Origin: Streptomyces sp. NBC_00510 | Lineage (GTDB): Bacteria; Actinomycetota; Actinomycetes; Streptomycetales; Streptomycetaceae | Direction of reading: 5' to 3' | NCBI GenBank assembly: GCA_036013505.1 | Contig: CP107851.1 | Location: forward strand, 62,001 to 126,000 | DNA length: 64,000 nt | Part shown: one piece after another, positions 28,333 through 37,584 of the stretch | How the letters are laid out: every line of letters starts with the position of its first letter | How positions within the stretch are numbered: position 1 is the stretch's first letter | Notes under the pieces: model-generated | Databases searched by the model: none | Told to the model about the DNA's origin: nothing | The model's input: the letters and a program-made list of their open reading frames with translations, nothing else | Made by a program: the position numbers and the translations under genes

Positions 28333-28632
28333 ATGCTGGCATGGGGAGCCTGGGAATGCGCGCGCTACCGCCGTACACGCATGCTCCAGGATCAGGCGTC
28401 GGTCACCGGGTGGACGCTCCCGGCCCGCGGCGAGGACCCGGCCGCCGTCGAGGAGCCGACCGCCGCCGACCCCGCCCCCGCCGCTTCCGCGGCGCAGCCG
28501 GAGGCACAGACCGCGTCCGCCGCCCGCCGCACCCTCAACCTGTCCGGTGTGCGCCATCAGCATCCGCGCGTCCTCCCGGAGACGCCCGCCCCGACCACCA
28601 CCATCACCGCGGTCATCGTGCGGGGAGGGTCA
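28333..28632 (+). pseudogene. Possible 3'-truncated gene fragment
   Basis: From ATG 28333 the first hundred codons have strong third-position G/C bias and an Ala/Pro/Glu-rich composition (about 35-75), with LAWGAWECARYRRTRMLQD at the start. The frame then runs on antisense to the DUF2637 gene with no coding character. It looks like the 5' part of a gene cut off by recombination. No family was recognised. Confidence 0.35.
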
Positions 28633-28698
28633 GAACAGATTGCCCAGGAGGGCGATGACGACGGCGCGCAGCCCGGCTGCGCGCGGCAGAAGCTGGCC

Positions 28699-30030
28699 TC
28701 AGGCCAATGCGGCACGGCGGCGCGGGAAGTTCTCCACGAATGGCATCAGCTTGCCTGGCGTGTAGATGGCACCGTATTGGGCGACGATGCCGCGGTCGGT
28801 CAGCAACTGGGCCAAAAGGTACTCATCCGGGGCAACACCCCGGCGCTCCAGGTGGTCACACCAGACGGCGTAGATGCGGAACTCCGGCAGGTAGCGGCGC
28901 AAAGTAGAGGGGCTGACCGGGCCACCGCCTCGTCCGGTCATACCGTGGGCGGCAAGGTAGGCCGACAGTTCCTTGTCACTGGGTTCGACGCCTTCGGAGC
29001 GCAGGCATTCGTCCCAAGCCCGGTAGTAGCGGTCGACCATCGTCAGCTGCCGGGTGGCCCCCTCCCGATCGGCTGCTTGCGCGCCGGCGGGCGCTTCGGG
29101 GGCCGGCTCTGCGCCGGATGCCTGCGTCACCTCGGTTACCGCAACGGTGACGCGACAGACCACGGCCTCGGTGGCTGCTGCCCTGTGCGCCGGCACGGCG
29201 CCAAGACCGCTGCCCGCGATGGTGGAGCCCTGCAGGTCACCAACGACCGCCCGGCTCTCCGGCCCGGATGCGGCCGGTAACACCGGCATCGGCACATCTG
29301 CCGTGACCGCCGCAGTGGACGTGACGAGGTCGCTGCCCACGACAGCCGACCCGGCCAGGCCGGGAGGGTTCATCGGCACTCCGTACCGGGCGAGCTTCAG
29401 CGGCATCAGGGCCTCGACCGGGGCCTTGCGGCGCCAGGCGCGGCCGTAGCGGGCGCGCAGCCGGGCCCGGTAGACGAGACGTTCCTGCTCGACCCGGATG
29501 ACCTCGTCGTAGCTGCGCAGCTCCCACAGCTTCATGCGCCGCCAGAGGCGGAAGGTCGCGAACGGCGCCAGCAGCCAGCGCGCGAGCCGGACCGACTCCA
29601 TGTGCTTGTCGGCGGTGATGTCGGCGACCCGGCCGATCGCGTGCCGGGCCGCCTCCACCGAGACGACGAAGAGGATCGGGATGATGCCGTGCATCCCGAC
29701 GCCGAGCGGGTCGGGCCAGGCCGCCGCGCCGTTGAAGGCGATCGTCGCCGCCGTCAGCAGCCACGCCGTCTGGCGCAGCAGGGGGAACGGGATGCGCAGC
29801 CAGGTCAGCAGCAGGTCGAGCGCGAGCAGGACCACGATCCCGGCGTCGATGCCGATCGGGAACACGTTGGCGAACCAGCCGAAGCCCTTGCTCAGCGCCA
29901 GCTCGCGCACGGCCGCGTACGAGCCCGCGAAGCCGATCGCGGCGATGACCACGGCGCCCGTGACGACCACACCGATCAGGATCCGCCCGGTGCCTCCCCA
30001 GCGTCCGGCCACCTGCTCTGCCCCCGCCAC
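28699..30030 (-). CDS. DUF2637 (SpdB-like) membrane protein
   Basis: A 443-aa protein with four helices in residues 14-135, then a cytoplasmic basic segment and a long Ala-rich linker. A C-terminal helical domain (about 325-440) contains KELSAYLAAHGMTGRGGGPVSPSTLRRY. DUF2637 proteins are typical of actinobacterial plasmids and are linked to intramycelial plasmid spread. GTG 30030 is preceded by GGAGAGGG. Codon 251 (29278-29280 on the plus strand) is TTA, so translation may depend on the bldA tRNA. It runs opposite to both flanking operons. Confidence 0.75.
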   Translation of the reverse strand: MAGAEQVAGRWGGTGRILIGVVVTGAVVIAAIGFAGSYAAVRELALSKGFGWFANVFPIGIDAGIVVLLALDLLLTWLRIPFPLLRQTAWLLTAATIAFNGAAAWPDPLGVGMHGIIPILFVVSVEAARHAIGRVADITADKHMESVRLARWLLAPFATFRLWRRMKLWELRSYDEVIRVEQERLVYRARLRARYGRAWRRKAPVEALMPLKLARYGVPMNPPGLAGSAVVGSDLVTSTAAVTADVPMPVLPAASGPESRAVVGDLQGSTIAGSGLGAVPAHRAAATEAVVCRVTVAVTEVTQASGAEPAPEAPAGAQAADREGATRQLTMVDRYYRAWDECLRSEGVEPSDKELSAYLAAHGMTGRGGGPVSPSTLRRYLPEFRIYAVWCDHLERRGVAPDEYLLAQLLTDRGIVAQYGAIYTPGKLMPFVENFPRRRAALA

Positions 30031-30497
30031 AACCTACGACCCTCTCCTGTCACACAATGTGATCAACCCGCGCTCTCACGCACCCAACCATGACTTCACC
30101 CCTGCACTGAAGAACTGGCTTGCATGGGACGCTTGGCCGGCGCTGGCCACCGGCCATCACCGCAATCAGTGGCTACGAGGGCGCTCCTTGCGCCTGCACC
30201 CCAGTCGGACACAGCGGATCCCACAGCTTCGGCCAACGCGACAGGACCGCGATCACCGTGACAGACGGTCGGCGCTCCCGACGTAGCCACACCAGTAAGC
30301 CATGGCGTATGCGCCGCAGGGGACGCAAATCAAGCCAAGTTACTGGCGAGTTGGACTGAAACAGATGAGATCCCTCCAACCCCTTGCGTAACGTGCCCAC
30401 TACGGAACGAGTTCAGATCATCGCAGAGCGCAAACGACCGGACCCGGGCTCAGGGTCGGATCTCACGTCCACGCGCAACGGACCACGGGGAGGCAAG
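30031..30497. other. Divergent intergenic region with an inverted repeat
   Basis: It separates the DUF2637 gene from the lipoprotein/pilus operon and should hold promoters for both. TCACACAATGTGA at 30050-30062 is a 5-3-5 inverted repeat just upstream of the DUF2637 start. The right half (30330-30440) is less GC-rich and may contain the pilus promoter, but -10 and -35 boxes cannot be assigned with certainty. Confidence 0.4.
30050..30062. promoter_or_regulatory. Inverted repeat TCACACAATGTGA
   Basis: A 5-3-5 perfect inverted repeat about 20 bp upstream of the DUF2637 start codon, placed so that a bound repressor would overlap the promoter. GntR-type plasmid regulators bind repeats of this size, but none is encoded nearby. 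Confidence 0.4.
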
Positions 30498-31094
30498 GTG
30501 ACGCACCACCGTCGGCACGAATCGAGCAGAACTCAGCGACGGCTAAGAATCTCCACATGCGTCACTGTTTGTGCTGCGGCGGTGTTGCTAGCCGGTTGTC
30601 AGTCCCCTTCGGCGAACCGCTCCACGCCGCCAGAGTCGGCTCAAGTCAGCGAACCCTCCCCACCGGATGACCCGGCGATGACCGAGGCCAGACGACAAGT
30701 CACCGCTGCCTACCAGGGGATGATCGATGCACAGGCCAAGGCCTTCGCCACGGGCACCTTGGAGGGCAGCAGGATCGAGAAGTATGCCTGGGACAAGGCG
30801 CTTTCGGGCACCAAGGGAACGATCCTGTTCAACCGGCAGAACGGCATCGTCTACACCGGCAGGCCTAAGTTTCAGGTCAAGAGCTCATCGGTGGATCTGG
30901 GGATAACGCCGCATCGTGCCACGCTCACCGTGTGCTTCGACAACGCGAACTGGACCCCGGTCGACAAGAAGACCAGAAGGAGCGTGTCCGCACCGAATCA
31001 GAGGAGGCGCTACATCTCGACGGCGGCGCTGCGAACAGTTGGCGATCGATGGCTCGTCATCGACGGTAACGCGGAACGAGATCGGGCATGCTGA
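30498..31094 (+). CDS. Lipoprotein at head of pilus operon
   Basis: A 198-aa exported lipoprotein. The basic N-terminus and hydrophobic run end in the lipobox LLAGC with cysteine 34. A Ser/Pro spacer precedes a domain of the NTF2-like or Mce-accessory type (helices at 65-100, then strands such as ATLTVCFDNANW and RWLVIDGN). GTG 30498 has GGGAGG five bases upstream; the longer upstream frame lacks such a site. Its end overlaps the next gene by seven bases. A role in pilus or transfer biology is inferred from position only. Confidence 0.65.
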   Translation: MTHHRRHESSRTQRRLRISTCVTVCAAAVLLAGCQSPSANRSTPPESAQVSEPSPPDDPAMTEARRQVTAAYQGMIDAQAKAFATGTLEGSRIEKYAWDKALSGTKGTILFNRQNGIVYTGRPKFQVKSSSVDLGITPHRATLTVCFDNANWTPVDKKTRRSVSAPNQRRRYISTAALRTVGDRWLVIDGNAERDRAC

Positions 31095-32008
31095 GACGTC
31101 ACTCTGTAGTGCCTGGCCTCCTGAGCGTGCTGTTTGCCCTCACTGGAAGCCCTCCGGCTTGGGCCGACCATGAGGAAGTCGTGTGCCCTCCGCCGTGGGT
31201 CAACGGACCGTGCGTCATCAAGGTCGTTGACGATGACGGAAAGCCTGGTAGCGGGAGCGGGGGCGATGGCAGCGGCTCCGGTGGCGGCGAGCGAAAGTGC
31301 ATGGACACGCTGCAGAACGTTGAGGTGCCCTGCCACCTCAAGGATCTTGGCTGGTGGAGTCCGAACTGCTACTACCAGTTGGCCGACCCACAGCCACCCG
31401 CCGGCGACCCTGCATGGGAGAGCCACAAACCAGGTGATGGCGCCGTCTACGAGGCCTACTGCCCCGATGAGGGACCGCCGATCCAGTGGCTGCAGAACCC
31501 TCCACCGGGGATGGGCGGCGGCGTCGACCCGGCTCGGCTGGCTCAGGAGGCAGTGAGGAAGCTGCCGATCGAGGGGCCGGATATCGGGATCGCGCCGGCC
31601 CCGGACAGCAAAGGCGGCACGATCGGCGTGCCGGTGTGGTTGTGGAACACCAAGGGCCAGGCCACTGCGGGCCCGTCATCGGCCAGCGCCACCGCAGGGG
31701 CGATCACCGTCACCGCAACCGCACACGTGAGCAAGATCGTGTGGCGGCTGGGTGACGGCGGGACCGTCGTCTGCTCGGCGGGTGGTACGCCGTACAAGGC
31801 CTCGTATGGGCTGCGGAAGTCCCCCGACTGCGGCTACGTCTACGGTTCCACGTCGGCCTGGCAGCCGCATGGCAAGTACACCGTCACAGCCACCTCGACG
31901 TGGCAGGTGCATTGGGTCGGCGGCGGCCAGCAGGGCGACTTGACCACCACCCGCACCTCGCAGGTTCAGATCCGCATCGGCGAACTGCAGGTCGTCGGCG
32001 GCCAGTGA
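31088..32008 (+). CDS. Secreted protein with beta-sandwich C-terminus
   Basis: A 306-aa protein with a signal peptide (cleavage after about residue 26, PPAWA/DHEE). A Gly/Ser-rich spacer follows, then a cysteine-containing region (six cysteines between 33 and 125), and a C-terminal beta-rich PKD-like domain (about 190-300, YTVTATSTWQVHW). Proteins of this kind regularly precede CpaB in Streptomyces Tad loci, so it may be an accessory or adhesin of the pilus. It overlaps the lipoprotein gene and lies 25 bp before the CpaB gene. Confidence 0.6.
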   Translation: MLRRHSVVPGLLSVLFALTGSPPAWADHEEVVCPPPWVNGPCVIKVVDDDGKPGSGSGGDGSGSGGGERKCMDTLQNVEVPCHLKDLGWWSPNCYYQLADPQPPAGDPAWESHKPGDGAVYEAYCPDEGPPIQWLQNPPPGMGGGVDPARLAQEAVRKLPIEGPDIGIAPAPDSKGGTIGVPVWLWNTKGQATAGPSSASATAGAITVTATAHVSKIVWRLGDGGTVVCSAGGTPYKASYGLRKSPDCGYVYGSTSAWQPHGKYTVTATSTWQVHWVGGGQQGDLTTTRTSQVQIRIGELQVVGGQ

Positions 32009-32033
32009 ACTGCGCTCCAGGAGGACCCAGCGC

Positions 32034-32735
32034 GTGAGTAACACCACCACTCCCCCGGTGCCGGCGCAGTACGGACCGGCCACGCAGCCGGTGGCGGCGC
32101 CCCGGATGGTCAGGCAGCGTCGGCGTCGCCCTGGCCTGATCGCCTTGTCTGTTGCGTTGATCGCCGGCGGGGGTCTGTCCGGTGCGGTGTTGTATGCCTC
32201 TTCGGGGCAGCGCACCGCCGTGGTCGTCGTTACCAGGGACGTGCCTGTCGGTTCGCAGATCACCAGGGATGACCTGGGTACCGCATCGCTCGCGCTGGAT
32301 CCGGCGGTGCAGTCTGTGAAGGCTTCGAAGGCCGACTCTCTGGTCGGCCGGCGGGCGGCGATCGGCTTGAAGGCCGGGTCTTTGCTTGCGCCGTCTCAGG
32401 TGACCACCAGGTCTTTGCTGGGACCGGGCGAGCAGTTGGTCGGGGTCGGTGTGAAGCCGTCGCAGTTGCCTGCCACACCACTCGTGCCGGGGCAGAGGGT
32501 TCTGATCGTGAGCACGCCGGATCCGGATGCGGTGTCCGGCCCCGGTAGCGCCTCCGTTGATGACAGTACGCCCAAGACGCTGGCCGCCACCGTGGTCGCG
32601 GTCGGCAGACCGGCGACCGCCACCGGGGTCGTGGTGGTCGATGTAGCTGTCCCAGCCGCCGACGGGCCCGCTCTGGCCTCCCGTGTCGCCACCGGCGATG
32701 TCGCTGTGATCGTTGCGGCCCGGGATGGCAGCTGA
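32034..32735 (+). CDS. CpaB/RcpC-like SAF-domain pilus protein
   Basis: A 233-aa protein with one membrane helix (about 33-56) followed by an SAF domain (VVVVTRDVPVGSQITRDDLG, about 62-82) and a second RcpC-type domain to the end. CpaB/RcpC proteins shape the outer part of Tad (Flp) pilus machines. GTG 32034 has AGGAGG at a proper distance. The stop overlaps the TadZ start by one base (TGATG). Confidence 0.8.
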   Translation: MSNTTTPPVPAQYGPATQPVAAPRMVRQRRRRPGLIALSVALIAGGGLSGAVLYASSGQRTAVVVVTRDVPVGSQITRDDLGTASLALDPAVQSVKASKADSLVGRRAAIGLKAGSLLAPSQVTTRSLLGPGEQLVGVGVKPSQLPATPLVPGQRVLIVSTPDPDAVSGPGSASVDDSTPKTLAATVVAVGRPATATGVVVVDVAVPAADGPALASRVATGDVAVIVAARDGS

Positions 32736-33550
32736 TGGCTGTCATTGCTCTGGCCGGGGGGCTTGGTGCACCCGGGGTGACCACCACCGCGATGGCGTTG
32801 CTATTGGCTTGGCCGCTGGAGGCGGGGCACCGGGTGGTGCTGGCGGAGTGTGATCCCGATGGCGGGGCGATCCTGCCCGGCGCGTTCCAGGGCACGCTCG
32901 GCGCTACGCATGGCCTGCGCAATCTCGCCTTGGCCGGACGGCAGGGCCAGCTGGGCGAGGCGTTTTGGCGGCAGTTGGTGGATGTCACCGACGCCGGCAG
33001 CAGAGACCGGCTGGTGCTGCCGGGGTTGTACGACCCGGCGCATGCCTCGTCCATGGGCCCGGTGTGGGAGCAGCTGGCGGCGATGTTCGCTGGGATCGAG
33101 GCTCACCGGCACGATGTGCTGGTTGACCTGGGGCGGCGTGGCGCGTTCGGGTCGTCGCAGGTGCTGGCGCAACGGGCGGACGTGGTGCTGCTGGTGGCCC
33201 GCAACACGCTGCGCGGTCTGCAGGGCGCGCAGGTGCGGCTGTTGGCGCTGCGTGAGCAGTTGGGCAGCGCGGTGGAGATCGGCCTGGTGCTGATCGACTG
33301 CGGGCCGTTTGTGAAGGAGGAGGTGCAGCGGCAGCTGCAGGTGGAGGTGGTGGCGACGCTGCCGTGGCGGCCTGGCGAGGCGGCGGTGCTGTCGGACGGG
33401 GCTCCGCAGCCGAGGAAGTTCGAGGCGTGTGAGCTGATGCGGGGCGTGCGGTCGGCGACGACCCGGCTGCGGCAGCTGGTGGCGACCCGGCGGGCCCGTC
33501 TGGGACCGCCCGGGGCTGGGAGTGGGAAGGCGGTGGCCGGTGCGCGCTAG
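32735..33550 (+). CDS. TadZ/CpaE-like ParA-family ATPase
   Basis: A 271-aa MinD/ParA-type protein. The deviant P-loop is GGLGAPGVTTT (about 8-18), where the usual lysine-bearing GKGGVGKT pattern is altered, as is often seen in TadZ. DVLVDLGRRG (about 128-137) takes the Walker B place. TadZ-like proteins position the Tad machine at the cell pole. It overlaps both neighbours. Confidence 0.75.
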   Translation: MAVIALAGGLGAPGVTTTAMALLLAWPLEAGHRVVLAECDPDGGAILPGAFQGTLGATHGLRNLALAGRQGQLGEAFWRQLVDVTDAGSRDRLVLPGLYDPAHASSMGPVWEQLAAMFAGIEAHRHDVLVDLGRRGAFGSSQVLAQRADVVLLVARNTLRGLQGAQVRLLALREQLGSAVEIGLVLIDCGPFVKEEVQRQLQVEVVATLPWRPGEAAVLSDGAPQPRKFEACELMRGVRSATTRLRQLVATRRARLGPPGAGSGKAVAGAR

Positions 33551-35075
33551 CCCGCTCCATCAGAATCCCTCTGTTGCCCCGCTTGGTGAGCGGATTCCTG
33601 CCGCCACGGGGCGATGGCAGCAGGGGCCGCACGGTTACGCCGATCCGATGCCACCCGCACAAGCCCACTCACCGGGCATGGTGGGTGCGCCGCAGGTGCC
33701 GGGTGTGGTGGTGGACTACCAGGCCGTCCGGCTGATCAAGAAAGAGGTCGGGGAGCGGTTGACCGCGCTGCTGCGGACCCAGCCGGGGATGAGCCTTGGG
33801 GCGCAGGAGCAGCAGGGCCGCGCTTTGATCAACGAGCAGGTCGCGGTCTGGGCGGACGCGGTGGCGATCGAACGTGGGGTGGCCACTGCCGCGGTGGAGG
33901 ACGCCGCGGTCGCGCAGGCGGTGTTCGACTTGCAGTTCCGGGCAGGGCGGCTGCAGCAGCATCTGGACAACCCGCAGGTGGAGAACATCCTCATCAACGG
34001 CTACCGCGACGTTGCGCTGGACTTCACCGATGGACGGCGCTTGGCTGTGGCACCGGTGGCGGACAGCGATGAGGAGCTGCGGGAGCTGCTTCGGGACCTG
34101 GCCCGCCAGTCCGGGCAGAGCGAGCGGACCTTGTCGACCGCGAACCCGTTCCTGGCGCTGCGGTTGCCTGACGGTTCCCGGCTGCAGGCCATCACCGACG
34201 TCACGCCGGGCACCTATGTGACCATCCGCCGGCACGGACAGCGCCACGCCGACCTCGCTGATCTGGTGCGGCTCGGGATGATCGACACCACGCTGGCGGC
34301 GTTCTTGGCCGCGTGTGTGAAGGCCCGCAAGAACGTGATGGTGGCGGGTGGGCAGGCGGCGGGCAAGACGACGCTGCTGCGCGCCCTGCTGAAGCAGACC
34401 GACCCCGACGAGCGGTTCGCCACGCTGGAGACCGAGTACGAACTGTGGGCGCACACCAACGGCTACCACCGGCAGGTGGTGCCGCTGGAGGCGCGGGAGT
34501 CCAACGGTGAGCGTGTCGACGGGCACAGCGCCGGCGAGATCACCTTGATGGATCTGATGTACCGGGCGCTGCGGATGAGCTTGGCGCGGGTGGTGGTCGG
34601 CGAGGTCCGCGGGCCGGAGATCGTGGCGATGATGCAGGCCATGACCAATGGTCAGGGCGGCAACCTGTGCACCATCCACGCCTCCCACCCGAGCGTGGTC
34701 TTCGACCGGATCGCTGAGCTGTATCTGCAGGCTCAGGGCAATATGACGCCGGAGCTGGCCTACCGGCAGGCGGCCCACGGTCTGGACTTCATCGTCTACG
34801 TCGACGGCTCCATCGACGAGCGGCCGATCGGCGGCCGCCGCCACCGGTTCGTCACCCATGTGCTGGAGGTGACGGGCATCGGCGAGGCCGGCCGGCCGGA
34901 CACCAACCAGATCTTCGGCCCGGCGCCGCAGTGGGACGAGCCGCGGGCGGTGCCGCACATGCACCCGCGGTGCATCAACGAACTGCGGCGGACCGGCTTC
35001 GACTCCGATCTGCTGAGCGCCCCGCGTGGCACGTGGCGCGGCGGGCTGCCTCTGCTGGTGGGGGGTGCACCGTGA
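33540..35075 (+). CDS. TadA/CpaF secretion ATPase
   Basis: A 511-aa hexameric ATPase of the Tad pilus. The N-terminal domain (about 65-235) includes NPQVENILINGYRDV. The core has Walker A GGQAAGKTT (270-278), an Asp box around RFATLETEYELW, ARVVVGEVRGPEI for Walker B, and NLCTIHASHP for the His box. It powers pilin assembly. GTG 33540 overlaps the TadZ end by 11 bases; an in-frame GTG 33522 is the alternative. Confidence 0.92.
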   Translation: MRASPLHQNPSVAPLGERIPAATGRWQQGPHGYADPMPPAQAHSPGMVGAPQVPGVVVDYQAVRLIKKEVGERLTALLRTQPGMSLGAQEQQGRALINEQVAVWADAVAIERGVATAAVEDAAVAQAVFDLQFRAGRLQQHLDNPQVENILINGYRDVALDFTDGRRLAVAPVADSDEELRELLRDLARQSGQSERTLSTANPFLALRLPDGSRLQAITDVTPGTYVTIRRHGQRHADLADLVRLGMIDTTLAAFLAACVKARKNVMVAGGQAAGKTTLLRALLKQTDPDERFATLETEYELWAHTNGYHRQVVPLEARESNGERVDGHSAGEITLMDLMYRALRMSLARVVVGEVRGPEIVAMMQAMTNGQGGNLCTIHASHPSVVFDRIAELYLQAQGNMTPELAYRQAAHGLDFIVYVDGSIDERPIGGRRHRFVTHVLEVTGIGEAGRPDTNQIFGPAPQWDEPRAVPHMHPRCINELRRTGFDSDLLSAPRGTWRGGLPLLVGGAP

Positions 35076-36004
35076 TGAGCGGGATGCTGCTGTGGGTCGT
35101 GGCCGGGCTCGCGGTGGCCACCGGGATGGTCGGGGTCGTGGCGGGCGTGGCCGGCACGAGCGCGCCGAAGGGCCCTGGCGTGGTGGCCCGGCTGCGGGCC
35201 CGCACCGGTCAGGCCGACCAGGACGCGAGGTTGCGGCGCCGCAACCGTCTGGTCGCAGGTGGCATCGCCGGGGCGCTGGTGTGGCTGGTCACCGGCGTGT
35301 TCGTGGCCGGCGCGCTGGTGATGCTGGCGGTCGTCGGTGTGCCCTGGCTGCTGGCCCCCACCCAGGGCGCGGCCCGCCGAATCGGGAAGCTGGAGGCGCT
35401 CGGGGACTGGACGATGCGGTTGTCCAATGTGCTGCGCTTGGGGCGCGGCCTGGACGAGGCGTTGAAGCTGTCCCGCAGGGGCGTTCCGGAAGCGATCGCC
35501 GGCGAGGTCGCCGACCTGGTCGACCGCCTCGCGGTCGGCTGGCGGCCGGTCGATGCGTTGCGGGCGTTCGGTGACGCGCTGGACGACGTGACCGCCGACA
35601 AGGTCGTGGCTGCCCTGATCCTGTCCGCGTCCGACCGGGGGCCAGGTCTTGCCCAGGCACTGGAGGATCTCGCGGACTCCGTCCATGAGGAGGTCGCCAA
35701 ACGCCGTCAGATCGAGGCGGACCGGGCCAAGCCCCGCACGACGGTGCGGTGGATGACCTTCATCACCTTGGGCGTGGTAGGAGCCGGAATGCTGGTGCCC
35801 GGCTACACCGCCCCGTACGGCACCGTGCTCGGGCAGCTGGTCCTGGCGCTGCTGGCGGCTGCCTTCATCGGTGTGCTGGCGTGGATGCGGCAGCTGGCCG
35901 ACCACCAGCCGGTCCCGAGGTTCCTGATCGCCGATCCGCGCAGCCGCGTGTCGGTGCCGGCGGCACCGACCGACCGGCCGGCCACCTCCGGGGAGGACGT
36001 GTGA
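35075..36004 (+). CDS. TadB-like pilus inner-membrane protein
   Basis: A 309-aa membrane platform protein with a type II secretion F domain (about 115-240; LSNVLRLGRGLDEALKLSRRG, then LADSVHEEVAKRRQIEADRAK). Helices lie at 5-25, 60-98, 228-245 and 252-275. It forms the membrane base of the Tad machine together with TadC. ATG 35075 or GTG 35072 can serve as start; both overlap the TadA stop. Confidence 0.85.
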   Translation: MSGMLLWVVAGLAVATGMVGVVAGVAGTSAPKGPGVVARLRARTGQADQDARLRRRNRLVAGGIAGALVWLVTGVFVAGALVMLAVVGVPWLLAPTQGAARRIGKLEALGDWTMRLSNVLRLGRGLDEALKLSRRGVPEAIAGEVADLVDRLAVGWRPVDALRAFGDALDDVTADKVVAALILSASDRGPGLAQALEDLADSVHEEVAKRRQIEADRAKPRTTVRWMTFITLGVVGAGMLVPGYTAPYGTVLGQLVLALLAAAFIGVLAWMRQLADHQPVPRFLIADPRSRVSVPAAPTDRPATSGEDV

Positions 36005-36882
36005 TTCCCGTCGGTGCGATCCTCGCCGGATCAGCGGTCGGCGCCGGGGTGGCCCTGCTCCTCAAGGAGCTGGCCAGTCCAGCGCCGGCCCTGGGACCGG
36101 CGCTGCAGCGCCTGAATCACCCTGCTCCCCCGGCACCAGCATCAGTCAGTGTGGACCGGGACGAACGCTGGGGGGCGTGGCTGGTCGAAAACCTTGGCTC
36201 GCTGGCCGCCGTACGGATCCCGAGCCGCAATCTTGCCCTGGTCGGCACCTCACCCGGCCGGTTCCTGCTGGCCAAGGTTGCTCTGGCCGGAGCGGGTCTC
36301 CTGCTGCCCCCGCTGGCGGCGATCCCGTTCCTGCTGCTGGGCGTGCCGGCTTTCCTGCCCGCCGTCGTCGGCCCGGTGTGCGCGGCCCTCTTGTGGGTCG
36401 CCCCCGATCTGGCGCTGCGGGATCAGGCCAGGCGGGCCAGGGAAGAGTTCGCCCATGCCATGGCCGCCTATCTGGATCTGGTGGCGCTGCGGCGGGCCGG
36501 GAACGTCTCCGCCGAGCAGGCCATGGAGCAGGCCGCCCAGGTCGGATCGGGCTGGGCGTTCACCCGTATTGAGCAGGCCCTGGCCAGCTCCCGCCTGGAC
36601 AAGGTGCCGCACTGGGAAAGTCTGGGGCGGCTGACCGCCGAGCTGGATCTGCCGGTCCTGGACGACCTGGCCGCGATCATGCGGCAGTCCACCGACGACG
36701 GCGCTTCCGTGTACGCCACACTCCGCTCCCGGGCGAAGAACCTGCGCACCGAACTGCTCGCCCGCCAGGCCGCCGAGGCCAACGCCGACTCCGAGAAGAT
36801 GACCGCCCCCGGCGCGCTGCTGGCGGTGCTGGTCATGCTGCTCATCGCGTTCCCCGCGGTCATCCGCATCCTGACGACCTGA
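36001..36882 (+). CDS. TadC-like pilus inner-membrane protein
   Basis: A 293-aa protein with an F domain like TadB (FAHAMAAYLDLVALRRAGN at about 149-167, then LRTELLARQAAEANADSEKM). It has membrane segments at about 3-22, 82-140 and 272-291. GTG 36001 overlaps the TadB stop as GTGA. The pair TadB/TadC next to TadA is diagnostic of Tad pilus systems. Confidence 0.85.
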   Translation: MIPVGAILAGSAVGAGVALLLKELASPAPALGPALQRLNHPAPPAPASVSVDRDERWGAWLVENLGSLAAVRIPSRNLALVGTSPGRFLLAKVALAGAGLLLPPLAAIPFLLLGVPAFLPAVVGPVCAALLWVAPDLALRDQARRAREEFAHAMAAYLDLVALRRAGNVSAEQAMEQAAQVGSGWAFTRIEQALASSRLDKVPHWESLGRLTAELDLPVLDDLAAIMRQSTDDGASVYATLRSRAKNLRTELLARQAAEANADSEKMTAPGALLAVLVMLLIAFPAVIRILTT

Positions 36883-36931
36883 AACCCGCCGCACCCCCTG
36901 CACCCCTGCACCCCGCTGACAAGGAGCATGC

Positions 36932-37141
36932 ATGATCTCCCGGCTCGCCCGTCCGCTGACCGCCGCCTACCTGTGGGCCAGGAAACAGCACGCCAAGGGC
37001 ATCGAGCGAGGCTCGGACGCCGGCGATATCTCCATCACCACCGTCATCATCTGGGTCGCCGCCGTCACCGGTGCCCTGATCATCGCCGGCACCATCGCCG
37101 TGGTGATCTCCAAGTACAACGGCCAACTGTCGGGCATCTGA
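36932..37141 (+). CDS. Flp-pilin-like small membrane protein
   Basis: A 69-aa protein with a basic N-terminal 30 residues, then GDISITTVIIWVAAVTGALI and a further hydrophobic run to residue 60. Size, single helix and place after TadC fit the major pilin. The Glu at position +5 after the processing glycine, usual for Flp pilins, is not evident, and no prepilin peptidase gene was found in the window. ATG 36932 follows a clear AAGGAG. Confidence 0.65.
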   Translation: MISRLARPLTAAYLWARKQHAKGIERGSDAGDISITTVIIWVAAVTGALIIAGTIAVVISKYNGQLSGI

Positions 37142-37149
37142 GGCAGAGC

Positions 37150-37584
37150 GTGAAAAACACAGACGCATTGATCCGCTTACGGTCGGCGGCCGCGATACGC
37201 GCCCGAACCCGCGGCGACCGGGGAGAAACCTCCCTTCAGATGGCGATCGTCTTCCCGTTCGTCATCCTGCTCACGATCACGGTCGTACAGGCCTCCATGT
37301 GGTACTACGCCCGCAACATCGCGCTCACCGCCGCCCGCGAGGGAGTGTCAGCGAGCCGCGTCTACCAGGGAACCAGTGGCGACGGTGCGGCACAGGCACG
37401 GCAGACCCTGGACCGGATCGCCGGCGACTCCTTACGCGACCCGCAGGTCAGCACTGCCGGGAGCACCGCCGTCACCGTGCGGGTCACGGTGACCGGCACC
37501 GCCCCCTCGCTCCTGCCGGGCATCTCAGGGCTGCACATTTCACAGTCCGCATCCGGCACCAAAGAGCGCTGGACCGCTCCGTGA
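37150..37584 (+). CDS. TadE-like pseudopilin with two TTA codons
   Basis: A 144-aa protein with the TadE pattern: a basic leader, RGDRGETSLQMAIVFPFVIL with the glutamate at the start of the helix (about 23-50), then an external beta domain. GTG 37150 lies eight bases after the pilin stop. Codons 10 (37177-37179) and 95 (37432-37434) are TTA, so translation should require the developmentally regulated bldA tRNA. This may confine pilus assembly to aerial growth. The stop overlaps the next GTG. Confidence 0.8.
   Translation: MKNTDALIRLRSAAAIRARTRGDRGETSLQMAIVFPFVILLTITVVQASMWYYARNIALTAAREGVSASRVYQGTSGDGAAQARQTLDRIAGDSLRDPQVSTAGSTAVTVRVTVTGTAPSLLPGISGLHISQSASGTKERWTAP

Noticed and set aside
30096..30400. 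Short frames in the divergent region before the lipoprotein
   Set aside because: No ribosome-binding sites, biased composition, and position in an expected promoter region.
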